A stretch of DNA of 64,000 bases from Arcicella sp034519515 (GTDB taxonomy: Bacteria; Bacteroidota; Bacteroidia; Cytophagales; Spirosomataceae). Below are positions 59,321 to 64,000 of this stretch, one piece after another. Position numbers and translations under genes: made by a program. The notes under the pieces were generated by a model. It made no database searches. It was not told where the DNA came from and saw nothing but the letters and a program-made list of their open reading frames with translations. Within the stretch, counting starts at the first letter, position 1. Every line of letters begins with the position of its first letter. The DNA is taken from positions 62,001 to 126,000 of the forward strand of contig JAXHOK010000048.1 in the NCBI GenBank assembly GCA_034519515.1, written 5' to 3'.

Positions 59321-62005
59321 ATGTGTCGAAGATTACGCCAATTTTTGTCGGTAGCTTCGTTTTTGTTATTATCAAACGACCTATTTTCTCAACAAATCAA
59401 CATCAAAGGTATCATCACTGATACTGTTTTTGTGGGCATTCCCAATGCCTACCTCACGGTGTCTTCCGCTCGTGATTCCAGTTTTATTGTTTTCAAAATG
59501 AGTGAAGCCTCTGGGCGGTATCAAATTACGCTCAACAATCCCCAAAAAGTTCGGTTTATTTTGAGTGCCATTGGCTTTGAAAATAACGTTCAAGTAATTG
59601 ATGCTCAGAGAGATACCACCATAAATTTCTCTTTAAAACAAAGTATAAAACTTTTGGACGAAGTGAAAGTTGTGGCCGAAAGACCTGCCACTTTCAAGGA
59701 GGATACTGCTACTTTCAATGCTAATTTTTATAGAACTCCTGCCGACAAAAACCTCAATGATTTATTGAAAAAATTGCCAGGCGTTGAGATAAATCAAGGC
59801 AAAATTTTTGTGCAGGGTCAGGAAATAAAAAACTTAATGGTCGAAGGCGAGGAATTATACGAAAATAACCCTAAATTATTGAGTAATGGGTTATCTGCCG
59901 AGATGATTGATAAAATCCAGATTGTGGATAATTTTCAAGACCCTAACAATCCTAACGGGCTGAATACCAACAAGAAAGCCTTGAATATCAAGATTCGGGA
60001 AGACAAAAAGAATATTCCCACTGGCACACTCACAGCGGGTGGTGGCTTGCCTGAAGATTACCTTTTGAATACTAATCTATTCCTCTTCAAACCCAAAACA
60101 AAATGGAACGTTTTGGGAAATGCGAACAACGTGGGGAAATCATTTTTCACCTTTGAGGATTTTTTACAATTTAGTGGAAAAATGGAAGAAATTATGTCGG
60201 GTGGGGGCAGTGTGCAACTCTCGGCGGAGGATATTCCACAGGGGATTTTTCAGGAAAATGTTATCTCTCCCAGCGTTTCAAATGCGATGATGGCGGTAAG
60301 TTTAGCCCAACAATTTACGCCCCAATTCAAACTCAAAAATCACACTATTTTCAATCGGTCAAAAGCTCAGGATATTTTTTCACTCAATCGGTTTTATGGT
60401 AATCTTCCCAATAGTTTATACCTTGAAAATCAATCAATTGACCGTACTTCTGCTTGGCTGGAATCCAAAACCAATCTCAGGTTTACCCCCAATAAAAAGA
60501 ATAGTTTTATGTATAATTTTAAAATAAATTACGCCAATAATCAACGTAATTCTATCCTTGAGAATCAGTTTTTAGAGAAAACTAATTCTTCGCAAGAATC
60601 CAAAGAGAATACGCAGTTGAATTTCTTGAATCAATTGCTTTGGGTACATACTTTTTCGTTACAAAATAGTCTTTCAATTGATGCAAAATATTTGTATCAA
60701 TCTGGTAATCAACGCTTTGATGTAAATGCAAATCAAGATGTTTTTGCTGATTTAATTAATAAAAATCCTTCCAATATTTCTAATAAATTATCATTTAATC
60801 AAAACATTGAGCAACCCAATCATCAGTTTTCTGTTCACATTACCGATAAATGGAAATTGAACAAAACTTGGACGATTACGGGTGGTTTGGGTTGGAATAA
60901 AAGTATTCAAAAAGAAGTTTTCGGGCTTATCAATCGAGAAACGCAAAACCTTTGGAATATTGATTTATTAGACCAAACGGCTAATTATAGTCTGCAAAAA
61001 AACTTTGCCGAATGTAATATAAAATGGCAATTTCGTAAACTTGATTTCACCTTCGGAACGTCACTCAATCAGTATGATTTGGCATTTATTGGCAAACAAA
61101 ATCGGGCAAATATCAGCACGCTGCAATGGGAGCCGTCGGTACTCGGAAAAATAAAGTTTTCGCAGGGTCAGGCGTTGAGTTTAGGATATAATTTTGCCAA
61201 TAATTTACCCGAAATCAATCAATTAAATGAAGTATTTGAGATTGAATCTTTCCGTAAAATATCCCAAGGAAACCGTAATTTGAGCATTACGCAAAGGCAT
61301 AATTTTAGTTTGCAATATTATCTTTTTGATTTATTTCACCACATCAATGCCTTGGTGATTGGGCGATATTCGCTTAACAAAAACCCCGTCAGAAGCAACT
61401 CATTTACGGATGCGAATCGAGATTTTTCGCAGTTTACTAACGTAGGCGAAGACGTAAATTCGCAGGTCAATGTGTCTTTTGGAAAGGATTTTTACAGCAT
61501 CCCGCTGAGTCCGAAAGTGGGTTTGGAATGGAATGTTTTTGACTCACAAAATATTTTTAATAACGTACTGAATCCTTTTAAGAATGAGACGTTTAGTTAT
61601 TCATTCCTACTCAGAAGTCGCTTTAAGGGCATTTTTAATTTTGAAACCTCTTATAAAAACATTCAAAGGAGTTTAAAAACTACATTTGCCGAAAAATCAT
61701 TAATCAATAATCTGCACAAGTTATCGGGTAATATTAACCTAAAATTTTCCGAAAAACTGGTGTTTAATCTTGAGAATAATTGGGTTCAATTAAGAAAAGA
61801 AAACACTACTTCTGCCACACTCACGCTACTGAATATGTGGGCGGAATATCGAATGAACAAGAAGATTTTATGGCGTTTTGAAGGATATAATCTACTGAAC
61901 AGCAAAACATTAAGCGATGCCACGATTTCCCCTTTTTATACCCAAGCCCAAACCCAAAATATCTTGGGGGCTTATGGTTTGGTTTCTTTGGAATATCGTT
62001 TTTGA
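59321..62005 (+). CDS. TonB-dependent-receptor-like outer membrane barrel
   Basis: The 894-residue precursor has a signal peptide (FLSVASFLLLSNDLFSQ). An N-terminal carboxypeptidase-regulatory-like beta domain (GIITDTVFVGIPNAYLTVSS) is followed by a plug-like region (LNDLLKKLPGVEINQGKIFV, IQIVDNF) and a large C-terminal beta-barrel ending YGLVSLEYRF, with the terminal aromatic residue typical of outer-membrane insertion. No obvious TonB box is visible. It is paired with the GLPGLI gene and probably forms an operon with it. It ends 1 bp before the stop of the convergent DUF1501 gene. Confidence 0.88.
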   Translation: MCRRLRQFLSVASFLLLSNDLFSQQINIKGIITDTVFVGIPNAYLTVSSARDSSFIVFKMSEASGRYQITLNNPQKVRFILSAIGFENNVQVIDAQRDTTINFSLKQSIKLLDEVKVVAERPATFKEDTATFNANFYRTPADKNLNDLLKKLPGVEINQGKIFVQGQEIKNLMVEGEELYENNPKLLSNGLSAEMIDKIQIVDNFQDPNNPNGLNTNKKALNIKIREDKKNIPTGTLTAGGGLPEDYLLNTNLFLFKPKTKWNVLGNANNVGKSFFTFEDFLQFSGKMEEIMSGGGSVQLSAEDIPQGIFQENVISPSVSNAMMAVSLAQQFTPQFKLKNHTIFNRSKAQDIFSLNRFYGNLPNSLYLENQSIDRTSAWLESKTNLRFTPNKKNSFMYNFKINYANNQRNSILENQFLEKTNSSQESKENTQLNFLNQLLWVHTFSLQNSLSIDAKYLYQSGNQRFDVNANQDVFADLINKNPSNISNKLSFNQNIEQPNHQFSVHITDKWKLNKTWTITGGLGWNKSIQKEVFGLINRETQNLWNIDLLDQTANYSLQKNFAECNIKWQFRKLDFTFGTSLNQYDLAFIGKQNRANISTLQWEPSVLGKIKFSQGQALSLGYNFANNLPEINQLNEVFEIESFRKISQGNRNLSITQRHNFSLQYYLFDLFHHINALVIGRYSLNKNPVRSNSFTDANRDFSQFTNVGEDVNSQVNVSFGKDFYSIPLSPKVGLEWNVFDSQNIFNNVLNPFKNETFSYSFLLRSRFKGIFNFETSYKNIQRSLKTTFAEKSLINNLHKLSGNINLKFSEKLVFNLENNWVQLRKENTTSATLTLLNMWAEYRMNKKILWRFEGYNLLNSKTLSDATISPFYTQAQTQNILGAYGLVSLEYRF

Positions 62006-62006
62006 T

Positions 62007-63533
62007 TTACCCCAACACATTCACCTTAAAATTTCCCGTAAAATTAATGTTCCCCTGCAATTGGATATTTTTTACTGACACATCTTCCCCAACCGTCAAG
62101 GTATGTCCTGCGTTTATTTTCACGTATTCGGTAGGTAAAGGTTTTCTACCCACTGACCAAACATCACGGTTTTGCCAGTTGCCCGTTGCCACGGTTTCCA
62201 CAAAATTAGAAAATAGTGAAACGGTGTTGAAATTACGGAATAAAAGATTGTCAGTCGTAGTTCTGGACGTGCCGAACCAATCAAAAAGGATGTCGTTATA
62301 AACTCTTCTGAAATCAATTTGGGTTTTGATGTCTCTCCAAGTTTCCCACGATTGCGGATTGGTGGGTAGTAATTCTGTAGTCAAATTGGGATTCATTCCT
62401 ACAATTCTCTTCTTGATATTTGTACCAAAAACAAACATTGGAGCCGCCACACCGTGGTCAGTCCCTCTTGAATTGTTGGAAGTTGCTCTTCGCCCAAATT
62501 CTGAAAAAGTCATACCCACCACTTTATCAGCTTGTCCTAATAACTCCAAATCTTGCTGAAAAATACTGATGGCATCCGAAAGTTTTTTCAGTAAAGTAGC
62601 ATGGTTTCCCGTGCGAGTATCCGACGAATCCACCTGGGTTGAGTGCGTATCATAACCTTGTTGAGAAACAAAGAAAATCTTGGTTTTGATACCTCCATGA
62701 ATCAATCTTGCCACAATTTTAAGTTGTTCTGCCAACTCGTTTCCTGCACTGGCTGCTGGGTAAGTGGCTAAATTAGTCCCCAAAGTTCCCGCATTTTTAA
62801 TCTCGGCAGCATAGCCAATTGCCAAAGCCTGTTGCTGACGAAGAAAAGCAATTTGGTTGCCTATCGTATTGGGGGGCAAGTCGTTGGGCGGAGTGGCAGA
62901 TGCTCCTCCCATTAAATTATAAAAATTATCGGGCGAATCAATCGTTACTGCCATCGTTTGGCTTGGTCCCTGCAAAGTGGGCGTGGCGAGATACCCAATC
63001 TGCAAAGCAATGGGATCTTCCATGGTGGGGTTTGGATAACCCGTTGGATAAGTGGTATAACGATTTTGCAAATATCGCCCCATCCAGCCCGTGGGGGCAT
63101 ATTGATTAGAATCCACACCCGACATCCAAATATCCGCCGAACGAAAATGGGATTGGTTCGGATTGGGATAACCCACGGAATGAATGATGGAAAGTTTGCC
63201 ATCATTAAACATATTTCGCATCCCCGTCATGGATGGATGTAAACCCAGTTCGGGCATCCCCGTGAGCGACAAAACACTCGACTGCGGAATGGCAATATTG
63301 CTTCTCAGAGCCGTGTAAGCCCCATATTGGTCTAAGGGAATGACGGTATTAAGTCCATCATTACCCCCGAGAAGGTTAATCATTACCAAAATTCTGTCAG
63401 TATTAGCAGCTGCCGTTTTTCGCAGGGCTTGGACTAATCCTGAATTTTCAGTAAGGGCCGTTATACCCATCCCGTTCATCGTAAGGGGTAATAATAAAGA
63501 AGAAGAGGCTGCAAGGAAATCTCTACGATTCAT
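62007..63533 (-). CDS. DUF1501 family exported protein
   Basis: The 508-residue precursor has a Tat-like signal MNRRDFLAASSSLLLPL. DUF1501 core motifs are VMINLLGGNDGLNTVIPL, SHFRSADIWMSG, GYDTHSTQ, MTFSEFGRRATSNNSRGTDH and APMFVFG, of the alkaline-phosphatase-like superfamily. The last ~65 residues (GNWQNRDVWSVGRKPLP, INAGHTLTVGEDVSVKN) form an added beta domain of the kind found in surface proteins. It stands beside the end of a DUF1800 gene, its regular partner in Bacteroidota and Planctomycetota. The role is unknown. Confidence 0.9.
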   Translation of the reverse strand: MNRRDFLAASSSLLLPLTMNGMGITALTENSGLVQALRKTAAANTDRILVMINLLGGNDGLNTVIPLDQYGAYTALRSNIAIPQSSVLSLTGMPELGLHPSMTGMRNMFNDGKLSIIHSVGYPNPNQSHFRSADIWMSGVDSNQYAPTGWMGRYLQNRYTTYPTGYPNPTMEDPIALQIGYLATPTLQGPSQTMAVTIDSPDNFYNLMGGASATPPNDLPPNTIGNQIAFLRQQQALAIGYAAEIKNAGTLGTNLATYPAASAGNELAEQLKIVARLIHGGIKTKIFFVSQQGYDTHSTQVDSSDTRTGNHATLLKKLSDAISIFQQDLELLGQADKVVGMTFSEFGRRATSNNSRGTDHGVAAPMFVFGTNIKKRIVGMNPNLTTELLPTNPQSWETWRDIKTQIDFRRVYNDILFDWFGTSRTTTDNLLFRNFNTVSLFSNFVETVATGNWQNRDVWSVGRKPLPTEYVKINAGHTLTVGEDVSVKNIQLQGNINFTGNFKVNVLG

Positions 63534-63544
63534 AATTATTTTCG

Positions 63545-63770
63545 GTAAAAGGTGAACAGTAAAGGGTGAACGGTTTTAGCTCACGATTTTATTTTCACCT
63601 TATCGTTCATTTTAAATTAAGATACTGAAAATCAATGGTTTATTTAAAATAAAGGAATTATTGATTGGAAGTATTTTTACCAATAAAAGGTGGAAGATTA
63701 ATGAGGCAAATTGATAACAGATTATTAATAATCGTCATAGAACCGTTCGCTTTTTACCGTTTACCATAAA
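63545..63770. repeat. gtgaacggtaaaggg word palindrome between DUF1800 and DUF1501
   Basis: Words ggtaaaaggtgaacagtaaa and gggtgaacggt (63545-63575) face ccgttcgctttttaccg and tttacca (63743-63768). The loop holds about 160 bp of AT-rich sequence without a gene. Confidence 0.55.
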
Positions 63771-64000
63771 TTAAAATACGTGAAACTCTGCCATTCGCAT
63801 CATATATTTCATTAACAACTGCAAACGCCATCTTACACCATTGTATTTATCTTGAAAAGTAGGGTTTGTGGGAGTATTTGAAACTGTACGAAAGGCATTC
63901 CATTCAAATGTCCACGATGTTCTTGGGATTCCCTGCATCATAATGGTGTCCATCAAAAAATCCTTTTGGGTTTGAAACAAAGGCGTTACAAACATATTTT
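63771..64000 (-). CDS. DUF1800 family protein, C-terminal end
   Basis: Only the last 76 codons are inside the window; the frame is open to the edge, so the ATG at 63995 is internal. The final residues RWRLQLLMKYMMRMAEFHVF resemble the DUF1800 C-terminus (x-LL-x-Y-x-x-x-x-EF-x-x). Position upstream of DUF1501 on the same strand supports the call, since the two are almost always neighbours. Confidence 0.6.
   Translation of the reverse strand, partial: NMFVTPLFQTQKDFLMDTIMMQGIPRTSWTFEWNAFRTVSNTPTNPTFQDKYNGVRWRLQLLMKYMMRMAEFHVF

Overview
The window looks like a chromosome segment of a Bacteroidota bacterium, most likely of the order Cytophagales. The evidence is two secreted proteins with C-terminal type IX secretion sorting domains (one type A, one type B), the DUF1501/DUF1800 pair, a GLPGLI protein beside a TonB-receptor-like barrel, AT-rich sequence, and several matches to the Bacteroidota promoter pattern TTG-N19/20-TAnnTTTG. 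Genus cannot be fixed from the sequence alone.

Layout. 1-5.3 kb: end of rpoN, a sigma-54 activator, and a three-gene sensor kinase/response regulator operon. 5.3-19.2 kb: an accessory stretch with a YihY remnant, two paralogous ATPase-nuclease (PF01637/DUF234 type) genes each behind an alternating repeat array, a type-B sorted surface protein, a decayed IS4-like element and an ISL3 element that both interrupt a TIR-domain gene, an HTH/ImmA-IrrE + PIN module with a clear operator, and rtcB. 19.3-28 kb: a lipoprotein, an ECF sigma factor with a probable membrane-spanning anti-sigma/beta-barrel partner, a type-A sorted protein and an S41 protease lipoprotein. 28-32.5 kb: an RNA-repair-like pair (polynucleotide kinase/phosphatase and RlaP/COG3541 nucleotidyltransferase) and ppiD. 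33.6-41.8 kb: the arginine genes argD, argC, argG and an acetyltransferase, all on the minus strand but separated by HNH, antitoxin-like, kinase-like and membrane genes and a candidate ncRNA. 42-57.5 kb: housekeeping genes (glycerate kinase, aat, proB, tRNA-CAU, pheT, dnaN, terC) mixed with toxin-antitoxin genes, two thioredoxin-fold proteins and a toxin remnant. 57.7-64 kb: small regulator, small secreted protein, GLPGLI protein plus TonB-like barrel, DUF1501 and the end of DUF1800.

The most unusual aspect is between the genes. Many gaps hold long imperfect palindromes built from short near-repeated words. Several word families occur (gtaaacggtgaacgg-like; gagtaatgagtaatg-like; aagtcgtaagtc-like; ggattagggattggg-like; acggacaaggctgtccgt-like), each pairing only with itself. 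Some have been taken into coding sequence, for example as a lipoprotein signal peptide and as the tail of ArgD. Three kinds of MITE-like elements are also present, one sitting in the loop of a terminator hairpin with an 8-bp target duplication. A TIR-domain gene broken by two insertion sequences is visible only after joining the flanks across the ISL3 element and allowing one homopolymer frameshift.
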